Source: Cordylochernes scorpioides
Taxonomy: Eukaryota > Arthropoda > Arachnida > Pseudoscorpiones > Chernetidae
Direction: 5' to 3'
Assembly: GCA_030710605.1 (NCBI GenBank)
Contig: CP092880.1
Span: forward strand, 5,054,909 to 5,118,908
DNA: 64,000 bases
The notes below the pieces were generated by a model. That model worked only from the letters and a program-made list of their open reading frames with translations, was not told the origin of the DNA and made no database searches. Numbering within the stretch: position 1 is the stretch's first letter; each line of letters opens with the position of its first letter. A program made the position numbers and the translations under genes. Shown here piece after piece: positions 47,572-57,823 of the stretch.

Positions 47572-47632
47572 TATAGGATATTCAATACATTAAACCTTTA
47601 AAAGCTAAATATATAAAACAGTGTCTAATATA

Positions 47633-48918
47633 CCAGGTCTATTAGTATGAAACGCGAAAATTTTCAGTGAATTCAAAAGTTCACCAATTCCATACAACAA
47701 AAGATTTTTTATTCAAAGTAATTGCCCTGATTAGCTATACACTCGGATCACCTTTCAGGCAATTTTCGAATTCCTTGTCTGAAAAATTCTATTCCTTTTG
47801 AGTCGAACCAGTCAACAAGCCATTTTCGGAGTATGTCTGAGTTCGAAAATTCCTGTTTTTTTAGGGCGTGTCCTAAAGATGTGAAAAGATAGTAGTCCGA
47901 CGGCGCTAAGTCTGGTGAGTACGGCGGGTGGGGTAAGAGTTCCCAGCCCAAGTCTTTTATGGTGTTTTTGACCACTGTAGCGTTGTGGGCTGGAGCGTTG
48001 TCATGCTGCAGTATCAGCTTGTTGTGCTTTTCACGCAATTCCGGTCTTTTTTCATTCAATGCCTCTCTCAAACTGTGCATTTGTTGTTCGTAGCGACTAG
48101 TATTGACCGTTTCGCCAGGTTTCAGGAGATTGAAATATACTACGCCGGTCTGGTCCCACCATACGCAAAGCATTGTCTTTTTTCCTAAGCGATTGGGCCT
48201 AGGCTTCCGTTTTGGAAATTGGCCGAGCAGGCCCCACGACTTTTGGCGCATAGGATTGCTGAAGTGGATCGATTTCTCATCAGAAGTTACGATTCGGTGC
48301 AAAAATGACTTCTTTTCATGCCTGGCGAGCAGCCCTTCGCAGGTTACCAGACTCCGTTCTTGCTGCTTTTCGCTCAACTCGTGGGGGACCTATCTGGAAA
48401 GCTTTTGGGTCATTCTGAGGCTGTTTAAACGTAGGGAAACAGAACCTTGAGACACCTGGAGCTGTTTCGCGAGTTTCTCCTGCGTTTGGGTACTGTCGTC
48501 ATCCAACAAAGCTTGCAGTTCAGCGTCCTCGAACTTTTGGGGCGGTTTTCCACGTGGTTCATTATCAAGTTCGAAATCGCCACTTTGGAATTTTTTAAAC
48601 CACCTGTAACACTGTGATTTGCTCAGAGCGTGGTCGCCGTGAACTTCCTCGAGCATTCGGTGGGCTTCAGTGGCACTTTTCTTCCAGTTGAAGGCGAACA
48701 ACAAAACTTCCCGCAAATGGGTACTTTTTGGCTCGGAAATCACCATTTTCCACGGGCTCCAGAAATTTTCCACGATTTGAATTTTTCTAAAACTCCACAC
48801 ATGCTGATGCCACGTGAGTCAAAAAACAAAATGCCTTCAACAGCGCCACCGTCGGCTCAAATAAAGTTGCACAGCGCCCTCTGGCAGCCATTTTCGCGTT
48901 TCATACTAATAGACCTGG
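47633..48918 (-). mobile_element. mariner transposon, full length, 1286 bp
   Basis: Perfect 28-bp inverted repeats (CCAGGTCTATTAGTATGAAA at the left end and its inverse at the right) are flanked by TA. Size and layout are those of an intact mariner. The single transposase gene is on the minus strand and carries nonsense codons. Confidence 0.95.
47710..48800 (-). pseudogene. mariner transposase (DD34D) with nonsense codons
   Basis: N-terminal helix-turn-helix: FAFNWKKSATEAHRMLEEV, QCYRWFKKFQSGDFELDN. Catalytic region: TSDEKSIHFSNP (first Asp), LQHDNAPAH (second), SPDLAPSDYYLF (third); I count 34 residues between the last two. A TAG at 48390-48392 falls where the Trp of the family's WVPHEL linker belongs (sequence reads LSR*VPHEL). 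A TGA at about 47748, in KLPER*, cuts the last dozen or so codons. Both are single-base changes of a Trp codon in the same frame. The likely start is the Met of MVISEPKS near 48747; no upstream start is required. Confidence 0.9.
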
Positions 48919-49024
48919 TATATAAGAAAAAATACTGGAAAATACGGTTCCAACGAAATAACTTCTAAAATAGAAAAGTAAAGATAAATGACTCCAAAGA
49001 TAGATTTCAAGGTATATATATATA

Positions 49025-49128
49025 CAGTAGAACCTCCCTGTAAAGGACACCTAATTGCAGAGCTAAATTGTAATTTTACAAATGAAATCTGTCCTTTGTA
49101 GAGAGGTGTCCTCGTAGAGGTCCTACTG
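49025..49128. mobile_element. 104-bp MITE (TIR CAGTAGAACCTC)
   Basis: It starts CAGTAGAACCTCCCTG and ends GAGGTCCTACTG, flanked by TA. Same family as 3.0-3.65 kb and 47.4 kb. Lies about 540 bp upstream of the RpS9-B start codon. Confidence 0.75.
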
Positions 49129-49664
49129 TATAAGATTACACCGATTTGGATTTTATTGTTATCTTATTGTGTATTAATTCTAAAGCTATTAGCACGCCAT
49201 CTGTATTTAGAAAATGAAAATATTTAGTGAGATAATTTTTCCCACTAAATAGTTAAGTTTCTTATAATATTTTTGTGTGACGTTTTTCTGTATGATATAG
49301 AGATATGACTGTACCAAGGGTTTATACATCTCAAAGAGTATAACCTATATAATGGCGGTTTCACTTCCATCTGAAGATGTGAATGGTTATGATAAATAAA
49401 TGATGATACAATTCATTAAAAGGAAAAAAAAAAAATACTTCGTTTGCTGACGATCTGATCTCTTTAATGTTCTATCTCTCTTGATTCTTTTGATTTTAGT
49501 TGTTTATGTGGGGAAAAAAACCCTTATCGCAAATTATAATACCTTTTCAATTGTACTTTTTAAATTTGACTTTAAGCTTTGAGTTAAATTGAATTCTAGG
49601 GATAAACCTGACTCATTCGTCTAGTATTTATGTTTAACCTACCTGCTGGGTGTTGCAGTAAAAT

Positions 49665-51297
49665 ATGGGAAGGATACCTACAGTTTACAGCAAGACCTCT
49701 GTGACGCCTCGTCGTCCATTTGAGAAGGAACGTCTAGACCAGGAGTTGAAGACAGTTGGCTACTATGGTCTGAAGAACAAGAAGGAAGTCTGGAGGGTGA
49801 AGCTGGCACTTGCTAAGATCCGTAAAGCCGCCCGAGAACTGCTCACTCTGGATGAGAAGGATCCTCGTCGTCTTTTTGAAGGTAAGTTGAAGCATCATGT
49901 CAAATTTTTAGTAATTTACAATGTAAGATAATCATTTAGGGTTTTGAATATTTAAAACTTGTTTTTTCTTCATTCCTGTTATCTTAAGTGAATATTTTCA
50001 GAAGGTTAGGATAGAAATCTGATGAATGAATGTGCAGGCAATGCTCTTCTGCGTCGTTTGGTCAACAGTGGAGTGTTGAGCGAAGATAAGATGAAGCTGG
50101 ATTACGTGCTGGGTCTCCGTGTCGAGGATTTCTTGGAGCGTAGGCTGCAGACTCAAGTGTTCAAGACTGGCCTCGCCAAGAGTTTCCATCATGCTCGTGT
50201 GCTGATCCGTCAGCGTCACATCAGGTGAGGATTTGCTTGTAACTTTTAATCCCCAAAATGTACAGTAACTGTACCTAACTCGGTCTTATAGGGCGTACAG
50301 ATGTCGCTAACTCTCTCTTATCCGGGTTAGTCTTCAGACTTTTTGTATAGTTGTTGAGAAGGACATCCAGTTTATCTCTCTTTCAGATGTTGCTAACTGT
50401 CCGGGTTTATCTTCAGACTTTTTGTCTAGTTGTTGCAGTTGACATCCAGTTTATTTCTCTCTCTCAGATGTTGCTAACTGTCCGGGTTTATCTTCAAACT
50501 TTTTGTCTAGTTGTTGAGATCCAGTTTATCTCTCTCTCTCAGATGTTGCTAACTGTCCCGGTTAGTCTTAAAACTTATTGTCTCTTTGTTTACATCCAGT
50601 TTATCTGTCTCTCAGATGTCGCCAACTGTCCCGGTTAGTCTTAAAACTTATTACCTCTTTGTTGATATTCAGTTTATAAGATGTCGCCAACTGTCCGGGT
50701 CAGTCTTCAGACATTGTCTATTTGTTGTGGTGGACATTCAGTTTATCAGATGTCGCCTACTGTCCGGTCTTCAGACTTATTGTCTAGTTGTTTGGTAGAT
50801 ATCAAACTGATCAGATACCCAACAGGCCGATTCGGCTTTTTTAAAAGAGAGGTTCCTTGATGTACTTACATTCAATATATAGACACCGAGGAAGGTTTTA
50901 CAGTCTGAAATATCTGGTATGATAATAGGAACATCTGAAAAGATTATCGGCAGTTTGGTTTTCTTCTTAACAATGCAAATAGGTAAGGTCGCTTTAGGAG
51001 ATTTTTGCAACATCAATCCAGAATTTTAGATTTTTGCAGCATCAGTCCAGAATTTTTTATTTTTCAACATAAATCCAGAATGTATAGTGAGCAGAATGGT
51101 TTAACTGATAGTGATTGTGCAGAGTGCGCAAGCAGCTGGTGAATGTACCATCCTTCATGGTCCGCATGAACAGTGACAAGCACATTGACTTCTCCCTGAA
51201 CTCTCCCTTCGGTGGTGGCCGCGCTGGACGTGTCAAGAGGCAGAACCTCCGCAAGAAGCAGAACACCGTAGCTCAGGAAGAAGAAGAGGAAGAATAA
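49665..51297 (+). CDS. RpS9: 40S ribosomal protein S9, copy B, three coding exons
   Basis: Exons 49665-49881, 50038-50224 and 51123-51297 (217+187+175 nt) give 192 residues, the same structure as copy A. Splice sites are GT-AG (TTGAAG|GTAAG, TGTGCAG|GCAAT, CATCAG|GTGAG, TGTGCAG|AGTGC). By my count about 15 residues differ from copy A, mainly near the N-terminus (MGRIPTVY against MPRIPTVH), in the middle ([10 protein letters not shown]) and in the C-terminal tail ([25 protein letters not shown]). The S4-domain residues are conserved. GTTGCAG just before TAAAATATGG is a likely acceptor for a 5' UTR exon. AATAAA follows the stop by about a dozen bases. Introns are unrelated to those of copy A. 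No disabling change is visible, so both copies may be expressed. Confidence 0.95.
50345..50800 (+). repeat. Minisatellite of about 76 bp in RpS9-B intron 2
   Basis: Six degenerate units each read CATCCAGTTTAT, a TCTCTCTCTCAG pyrimidine-AG run, ATGTTGCTAACTGTCC and CTTCAGACTTTTTGTCTAG. The pyrimidine-AG units look like splice acceptors but lie more than 300 bp before the real one at 51122. Confidence 0.85.
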
Positions 51298-51544
51298 ACC
51301 AATCATAAATAAAGGAATTCTTTCCTCACATGTAAAATTTATGTGAAGTATTTAATATCACAGTTGTCTATGTCTCTTTTTCTTAAAACTATGATTCTCT
51401 TCATATAGGTTTGCTTTATGATTGAAAAACATACAATTTGACAAGTAGTAGTAAAGTACTGTAGATATAGCGACAAACTTGCCGTTAGGACAATAACGAC
51501 TTAGTAAACCGGATAAAAACACAACCATATCAACCAATAGTTAA

Positions 51545-51670
51545 ACTCCCGAAGTTTCAGTGAACTTCCTGTCATTCTCTTCATGGGGAATGGAGGTGAA
51601 TGTTTCCACTGAAGAAAGAAATTCCAGAAAGGCACTGAAATGTCGGAAGTTTAACTATTGGTTGATGAGA
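51545..51670. repeat. Inverted repeat downstream of RpS9-B
   Basis: CAACCAATAGTTAAACT (about 51533) is mirrored by AGTTTAACTATTGGTTG (about 51648). Between them are CTGAAGAAAG and CTGAAATGTCGG. It may be another Penelope-like terminus. Confidence 0.5.
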
Positions 51671-51744
51671 CAATTGACAATTAGAACACTTTTATTGACT
51701 TCTTAGTCAATATTCACAATAAAAAGATCAAGAGAACTATATAC

Positions 51745-51970
51745 AATCAGCCAGGTCCCAACCGTGTCCTCCTCCAGGTGATGACCTCGATGGCCTGGCC
51801 CAGTCCGACCTGGATGAAGTATCGGTTGATTCTTGATTTCGCCGATGCGAGGATGGCCAGATCGTCTTTTATCAGACCTGTCCCGAAGATCCAGGACTGG
51901 AGGTCAGGGGGGCCTTCCTATGATGTTGAATGCCTCCCGGACGAGAGGCCTGATGTGAGGGCAGCTCCAG
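51745..51970 (-). pseudogene. LINE ORF2 C-terminal fragment
   Basis: On the minus strand the sequence reads CPHIRPLVREAFNIIG, a Cys-containing end, then QSWIFGTGLIKDDLAILASA and KSRINRYFIQVGLGQ. This matches the style of LINE C-termini after the Cys-His motif. The upstream part is missing. Confidence 0.5.
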
Positions 51971-52002
51971 TAAAACATACAATTGTATTGGTTAATATTT
52001 AG

Positions 52003-52440
52003 TAATAAAGTATTTACACATGTGTTAGAACATTTCAAGAATAATTAGTTAGGTTTTGTTGTGTAATAAAACCAATTTTTTTTTTAAAGTTCGAAATTTT
52101 GTTGACTTGGATTGTGATCGAGAATAAGCAAGTAGGAGAATTTTTAGGCTTCTAAGTGGTCTACAAGTAATTAAAAAAAAACTATTTTTTTTTGCCAACA
52201 ATGAAAAAGAAAGTAAAATAGTTTTTTTAACGATAAAAAAATGCTAATGCCACTAAGTTATTCTCGGCATATTAAAAAATAATTTACAAATTTCTCTTTT
52301 CACTTATGTAACATGTATTTTAACCGTGATTACATTGGCTTAGAAACTTTTAGCTAAATCGATGCACTGTAAATGAGTCAATTTTGTTTTGCAAAATTTG
52401 CGGACAAACATCGAAGAAAGAAAAATGTTTCAAATTGAAA
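52003..52440. other. AT-rich stretch before the gap
   Basis: Nothing recognisable. Confidence 0.4.
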
Positions 52441-52859
52441 NNNNNNNNNNNNNNNNNNNNNNNNNNNNNNNNNNNNNNNNNNNNNNNNNNNNNNNNNNNN
52501 NNNNNNNNNNNNNNNNNNNNNNNNNNNNNNNNNNNNNNNNNNNNNNNNNNNNNNNNNNNNNNNNNNNNNNNNNNNNNNNNNNNNNNNNNNNNNNNNNNNN
52601 NNNNNNNNNNNNNNNNNNNNNNNNNNNNNNNNNNNNNNNNNNNNNNNNNNNNNNNNNNNNNNNNNNNNNNNNNNNNNNNNNNNNNNNNNNNNNNNNNNNN
52701 NNNNNNNNNNNNNNNNNNNNNNNNNNNNNNNNNNNNNNNNNNNNNNNNNNNNNNNNNNNNNNNNNNNNNNNNNNNNNNNNNNNNNNNNNNNNNNNNNNNN
52801 NNNNNNNNNNNNNNNNNNNNNNNNNNNNNNNNNNNNNNNNNNNNNNNNNNNNNNNNNNN
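52441..52859. other. Assembly gap (419 N)
   Basis: Unknown bases. Penelope-like family B sequence begins directly after it, so the gap probably spans an unresolved repeat or inverted repeat. Confidence 0.99.
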
Positions 52860-53215
52860 GATCAAAATATAATTTATTATACCAATATTTCAGTTGGCTG
52901 AACGCCAACCTTTATCAAGGTATTATAATATCTTGATATTTGATAATACCTTTATTAATTATATTTTGATCCAATATATGCTTTATGTCCATAGTTCTTC
53001 TAAAACACCCATTCCAAGAGTCTAGCAACAGTATCACTATAAAAGGAAGTTCCAAAAAATGCAATATAACGGCGGTATGGTAAATTAAACTGGCGAAACC
53101 GCTTGGAGGGTTCACCACTGATGAGCCAGGCCCTCCCATTAATTTTTCCATTGCAGTAAGGACAGTAGAAATTGTTTAATTTCAAAAAAAATCTTACGCC
53201 TTTAAAATAGTTTCG
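52860..53215. repeat. Penelope-like fragment and half of a snapback repeat
   Basis: 52860-52925 is family B in inverse orientation (CCAATATTTCAGTTGGCTGA). 53080-53185 matches the right arm of the snapback at 57.8-58.04 kb (CACTGATGAGCCAGGCCCTC). Confidence 0.6.
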
Positions 53216-53486
53216 AATTTTAATATGCCTTTTTATTTAAATGTATGTGTGTCTAACGAGCAAGCCAAATAACATTCTATCCTGATTAATAAAACCTACA
53301 GTTCCAAATATATCAGCAGAAAAATATTACGTTTTAAAGATAATATAGTTTTACGGGATAATAACCAAAATGTATGATTTTCAAGTCCAAATTACGTTTT
53401 AGGAAAAAGAATTTCAGAGCAGTGTGAAGTGAGAGTAGTGTTAAATCTTAATAAAATCAAATTTACTATATGAAAAAAAAAATTTT

Positions 53487-53784
53487 TTTTTTTTGCTTAT
53501 CCCTAGTACACGTGGTACAGGCCATAATAATTATGGTGGGTAGAAGAAGGCGACTGTTTTTTACTGTAAGTGCACCACATGTCTACCCATGTGAAAAGCA
53601 GTTCGACTTTGCACTTACATATGTGCTTGAGTCCTATTTAGTTACTTGCACTCGCTTGTGGGGTTGGATTTTTGAAAGAATCGGATGTCATTGGAGCATT
53701 TTTTTTAAATCGCCCAATGCGGGAATCGAACCCGGGTCGTAGAAGTCGAAAACCAACGGTTTAAACCATCCTTCCACCGACCCC
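53487..53784 (-). mobile_element. tRNA-derived SINE, inverted copy
   Basis: Reverse complement of the SINE at 1151-1462: T-run, GCTTATCCCTAGTACACGTG and body, then GCGGGAATCGAACCCGGGTC and CACCGACCCC. The head is well preserved. Confidence 0.85.
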
Positions 53785-53971
53785 ATTGAAAAAATATGAA
53801 TGCGTTAAACCTGATGTATCAATATTGTTATCAAAAGGGGACAAATCGGTCTTCTAGATTTAACTCTATATCCTATTAAAATTTCATCCAGCTTGGGGAA
53901 AATATTGAGACCCGTATAAGGTACGATTAAATACATACCAATATATAGGATAACGTTGCGGGAGGATGATA

Positions 53972-54250
53972 CACCTATCCCCCGATTTACACGGTAGATA
54001 CGTTCCTGAGAAAAACGTGTAAATCGGGGGATAGGTGTACACAGAAATAAAAATAAAATGCACTGACAGGTTAAAATATGTAGTCAGCACATAAGTTCGG
54101 GATTCCTCGTGAGATGTGTACACAGCGCATGTGTTCAATCACAGTAGCATTTAGCATAGTGCGATAAAAACAAACAAAGAAACTTATTTGGAAAACCGTG
54201 TAAAACCGAAAACGTGTAAAACAAGTACCGTGTAAATCGGGGGATAGGTG
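53972..54250. mobile_element. 279-bp MITE with 25-bp perfect TIRs
   Basis: It starts CACCTATCCCCCGATTTACA and ends with its inverse, flanked by TA. CGTGTAAAtCGGGGGATAGG also occurs internally near 54020-54040, so the end has been duplicated. Non-coding, pogo-type. Confidence 0.85.
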
Positions 54251-54360
54251 TATTCATATATCAAAAGTGACATACCTTCTTTTTAAAATGAATAAAAAAT
54301 GCATTTTATCGTAAAGATAGAGGCTGCCTGGCCAGCATTCATAGTTCTTCAAATATAAGA

Positions 54361-54430
54361 CACTCCGGCCAGTAAATCTTTTTATTATCTCGATGTTTCG
54401 ACAAAAATCTTTTGTCCTCGTCAGGAGCGA
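54361..54430 (-). ncRNA. Hammerhead-ribozyme-like core
   Basis: On the minus strand: CTGACGAG (54424-54417), then a hairpin GACAAAA-GAT-TTTTGTC (54416-54400), then GAAAC (54399-54395). This is the CUGANGA / stem II / GAAA layout of the hammerhead ribozyme with all core bases right. I could not place stems I and III and the cleavage triplet with confidence, so activity is unproven. Such motifs are known from Penelope-like terminal repeats; an inverted repeat at 54505-54614 lies beside it. Confidence 0.55.
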
Positions 54431-54694
54431 ACAAAAAATAAAACATTTAGCAAAACGTTAAAAAAATATTCTAAGGCTGCAAGGACGTTCTCACGCGATA
54501 TTTATGTTATCATTCCAGTATAGAACGTAGAGTTAGTGAGAGCGAATGATCTAAAACTGGTATTGTGGATCATTTGTTATCATAAAATCTACGTTTTGTA
54601 CTGAAATGATAACACAAAGTGGATTGTTTTACCATTTTAATGCATTTTAAAAGGAAGAGGTGCGATTTTTGGTACACACACATATATATATATA

Positions 54695-56189
54695 CACTCT
54701 CATGAACAAAACTTAAGGAAGTTTCATATTTTAAGCATAAATCACTCCTTATTTGCATATATAACGGCGGATTTCCTATACATGTAAATTCGAACGTTCT
54801 ATTTTAAAAGAATTAAAAATATATATAATAAAAAAAATATATATATATACATGCTAAAAGGTACAACATCCTTAAGTTTTGTCCATGAGTGTATATTGGT
54901 TATCTCGTGTGTCTTCAATAAAGGTCACTGTAATATCTTTCAGAGTTATTGTCTGAATCCCGATATACATGCTAAAAGGTACAACATCCTTAAGTTTTGT
55001 CCATGAGTGTATATTGGTTATCTCGTGTGTCTTCAATAAAGGTCACTGTAATATCTTTCAGAGTTATTGTCTGAATCCCGATATACATGCTAAAAGGTAC
55101 AACTTCCTTAAGTTTTGTCCATGAGTGTATATTGGTTATCTCGTGTGTCTTCAATAAAGGTCACTGTAATATCTTTCAGAGTTATTGTCTGAATCCCGAT
55201 ATACATGCTAAAAGGTACAACATCCTTAAGTTTTGTCCATGAGTGTATATTGGTTATCTCGTGTGTCTTCAATAAAGGTCACTGTAATATCTTTCAGAGT
55301 TATTGACTGAATCCCGATATACATGCTAAAAGGTACAACTTCCTTAAGTTTTGTCCATGAGTGTATATTGGTTATCTCGTGTGTCTTCAATAAAGGTCAC
55401 TGTAATATCTTTCAGAGTTATTGTCTGAATCCCGATATACATGCTAAAAGGTACAACTTCCTTAAGTTTTGTCCATGAGTGTATATTGGTTATCTTGTGT
55501 GTCTTCAATAAAGGTCACTGTAATATCTTTCAGAGTTATTGTCTGAATCCCGATATACATGCTAAAAGGTACAACTTCCTTAAGTTTTGTCCATGAGTGT
55601 ATATTGGTTATCTGGTGTGTCTTCAATAAAGGTCACTGTAATATCTTTCAGAGTTATTGTCTGAATCCCGATATACATGCTAAAAGGTACAACTTCCTTA
55701 AGTTTTGTCCATGAGTGTATATTGGTTATCTCGTGTGTCTTCAATAAAGGTCACTGTAATATCTTTCAGAGTTATTGTCTGAATCCCGATATACATGCTA
55801 AAAGGTACAACTTCCTTAAGTTTTGTCCATGAGTGTATATTGGTTATCTGGTGTGTCTTCAATAAAGGTCCCTGTAATATCTTTCAGAGTTATTGTCTGA
55901 ATCCCGATATACATGCTAAAAGGTACAACTTCCTTAAGTTTTGTTCATGAGTGTATATTGGTTATCTGGTGTGTCTTCAATAAAGGTCACTGTAATATCT
56001 TTCAGAGTTATTGTCTGAATCCCGATATACATGCTAAAAGGTACAACTTCCTTAAGTTTTGTCCATGAGTGTATATTGGTTATCTCGTGTGTCTTCAATA
56101 AAGGTCACTGTAATATCTTTCAGAGTTATTGACTGAATCCCGATATACATGCTAAAAGGTACAACTTCCTTAAGTTTTGTCCATGAGTG
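54695..56189. repeat. 118-bp tandem array (11.4 units) within Tc1-like ends
   Basis: The unit begins TATACATGCTAAAAGGTACA and recurs every 118 bp from about 54844 to 56142, with the last copy cut at 56189. Each unit contains the right TIR (CTTAAGTTTTGTCCATGAGTG followed by TA) and an AATAAA. The left end at 54695 (CACTCTCATGAACAAAACTT) is the inverse of that TIR. Units differ at few sites (ACAACATCC/ACAACTTCC; TCTCGTG/TCTGGTG). Confidence 0.9.
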
Positions 56190-56505
56190 TTTTACAGAGA
56201 TATTTTAATGGCTCTATATCCTGTTATATGATAAAAAGTGCTGTCTTTAAAAAATGATTCATTTTTCTATGAGAGGCAAAGGCAATAATCTACCTATCGA
56301 TTTGTTCTATTTATTTATTTCGTCTCAGTTTACAGGTGTTACATTCGAGTCCGATGCTCTGGTTATTTACACATGACGAGTTGATGGAATAAAGATATCC
56401 CCCAGGACCTTGCAGGAGGACAGCTATAGATTTATTAGTTTAAAATGCTATTTATTTATTCAATCATATTATGATACATTAGCGCACCATCTGTTATGAA
56501 AATTC
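56190..56505. other. Unassigned stretch
   Basis: AT-rich with a short GC-richer part near 56330-56430. No feature recognised. Confidence 0.4.
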
Positions 56506-56517
56506 GAAACTATTATA

Positions 56518-57823
56518 CAGGGTGTACCAGGTAAATTGGGAATTTCAACAATGGTATTTTAACTGAAATTTTTTTTGCAAGTAAAAATTAAAATATCCGA
56601 ATGAAATTTGACACAGTAGTAGATAAAAGGATATAGTTTTTATTTATTCAATGAAGTTTCCATTATTAGCTACAACAGTCTCGAGGCGAGTGCGGAATGA
56701 AGCACAGGCCTTGGCGACGATGACCTTGTCCATTTGGGTCATCACCGTGTGAACTGCTTTCTTGACAGACTGGATGGTGGTATGAGGAGCTTTGTTGACA
56801 TCTCTCTCAACAACGCCCCATACATATTAGTCGAGGGGATTGCAATCTGGAGAATTAGGGGGCCAAATATCAGGACCCCAGTGACTAGGGACGTTAAGTG
56901 TCAGCCACGATTGTGTCTTTTTTGCCTTATGGGCTGGAGCTGAGTCCTGTTGGAAGACATACTTCCTTCCTGCGGCCACCATGTCCATCCAAGGCTTCAC
57001 AACGGTCTCCAGAACATTGATGTAGGTGTCAGCGTTCATCCTAAGGCCCTTCTCAAAGAAATGGGGAGGCATGACATCACCTTCACTGCTGATAACGCCA
57101 GGGACCATTACGGAGGCAGGAAATTTCGTGTGCATCACGACAGGTATCTCTGAGGGGTCTTTACAGATCCAGCGATCATTCCTGGGATTTACCTTTTGGT
57201 CCACGTCAAAGTTCTTTTCGTCAGAGAAGAACCTTAGCATGCCAAAAGAGTCGTGTTTCAGGTTGTTGAGGAGGGCAGCAGCCTTTCCTTTTCTGTTATT
57301 CTTCATATTCTCAGTCAGCAACTGACCTTTCCGAAGGGCATAAGACTTGAGACCAAGGTCCTCATGGATAGTTCTGACAATTGTCATAGAGCCAACGTCC
57401 ATTTCCTTGGCTATGGCCCTCATGCTCTTCCCAGGGTTTCCATCAATCTTCTCCTTGACATTTTTGACAAATTCTTCGCCTTTTACCCTGTCCGATCGAC
57501 GCGAGTGCTTTTTCCTTGTAGCTATCCCCTCTTTGTTACTGTCGGCCTCATCAAACTGCTTCTTGACACGATAAATAGTGGTTTTGGGCAACTTAAGAAA
57601 ATCCACTATCTCTTTGGGGCTCCTTCCGGCGCGCAGAGCAACGATGATGGCAGCTCGATTTTCAAATTCTCGGTTACTGTTCATCACTACACTGCGCACA
57701 CATGTACTGTTGCATTTTACATGAATATGGCTACATAATGAAAAAAAAAACAAGTTTTTAATCTCAAGTAGTTTTTGTTTTATGGACTGTCAAAGTTAGT
57801 CCCAATTTACCTGGTACACCCTG
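56518..57823 (-). mobile_element. maT-type (DD37D) transposon, full length, 1306 bp
   Basis: Inverted repeats of about 24 bp (CAGGGTGTACCAGGTAAATT at the left and its inverse at the right) are flanked by TA. It contains one minus-strand transposase with a single in-frame stop. Its insertion split the snapback repeat at a TA. Confidence 0.95.
56644..57684 (-). pseudogene. DD37D transposase with one premature stop
   Basis: 347 codons in one frame from ATG at 57684 (MNSNREFENRAAIIVALRAG). HTH region: SPKEIVDFLKLPKTTIYRVK. Catalytic: RFFSDEKNFDVDQ (first Asp), FQQDSAPAHKAKK (second) and SPDCNPLD (third). I count 37 residues between the last two, the maT spacing. A TAA at 56828 follows that last Asp directly, where the family has Tyr. 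The downstream frame continues normally (WGVVERDVNKAPH) to ANNGNFIE and its stop. One base separates this copy from an open frame. It is the best preserved DNA transposase in the window. Confidence 0.9.

Noticed and set aside
50345-50800. Extra RpS9-B coding exon from the open frame across the minisatellite
   Set aside because: The peptide is repetitive, not S9-like, and would break the conserved exon phase.
52350-52908. Frames of about 170 codons across the N run
   Set aside because: They are products of unknown bases in the assembly gap.
54695-56189. A coding or promoter role for the AATAAA in each 118-bp unit
   Set aside because: No ORF spans the units, and the hexamer is simply part of the repeated sequence.
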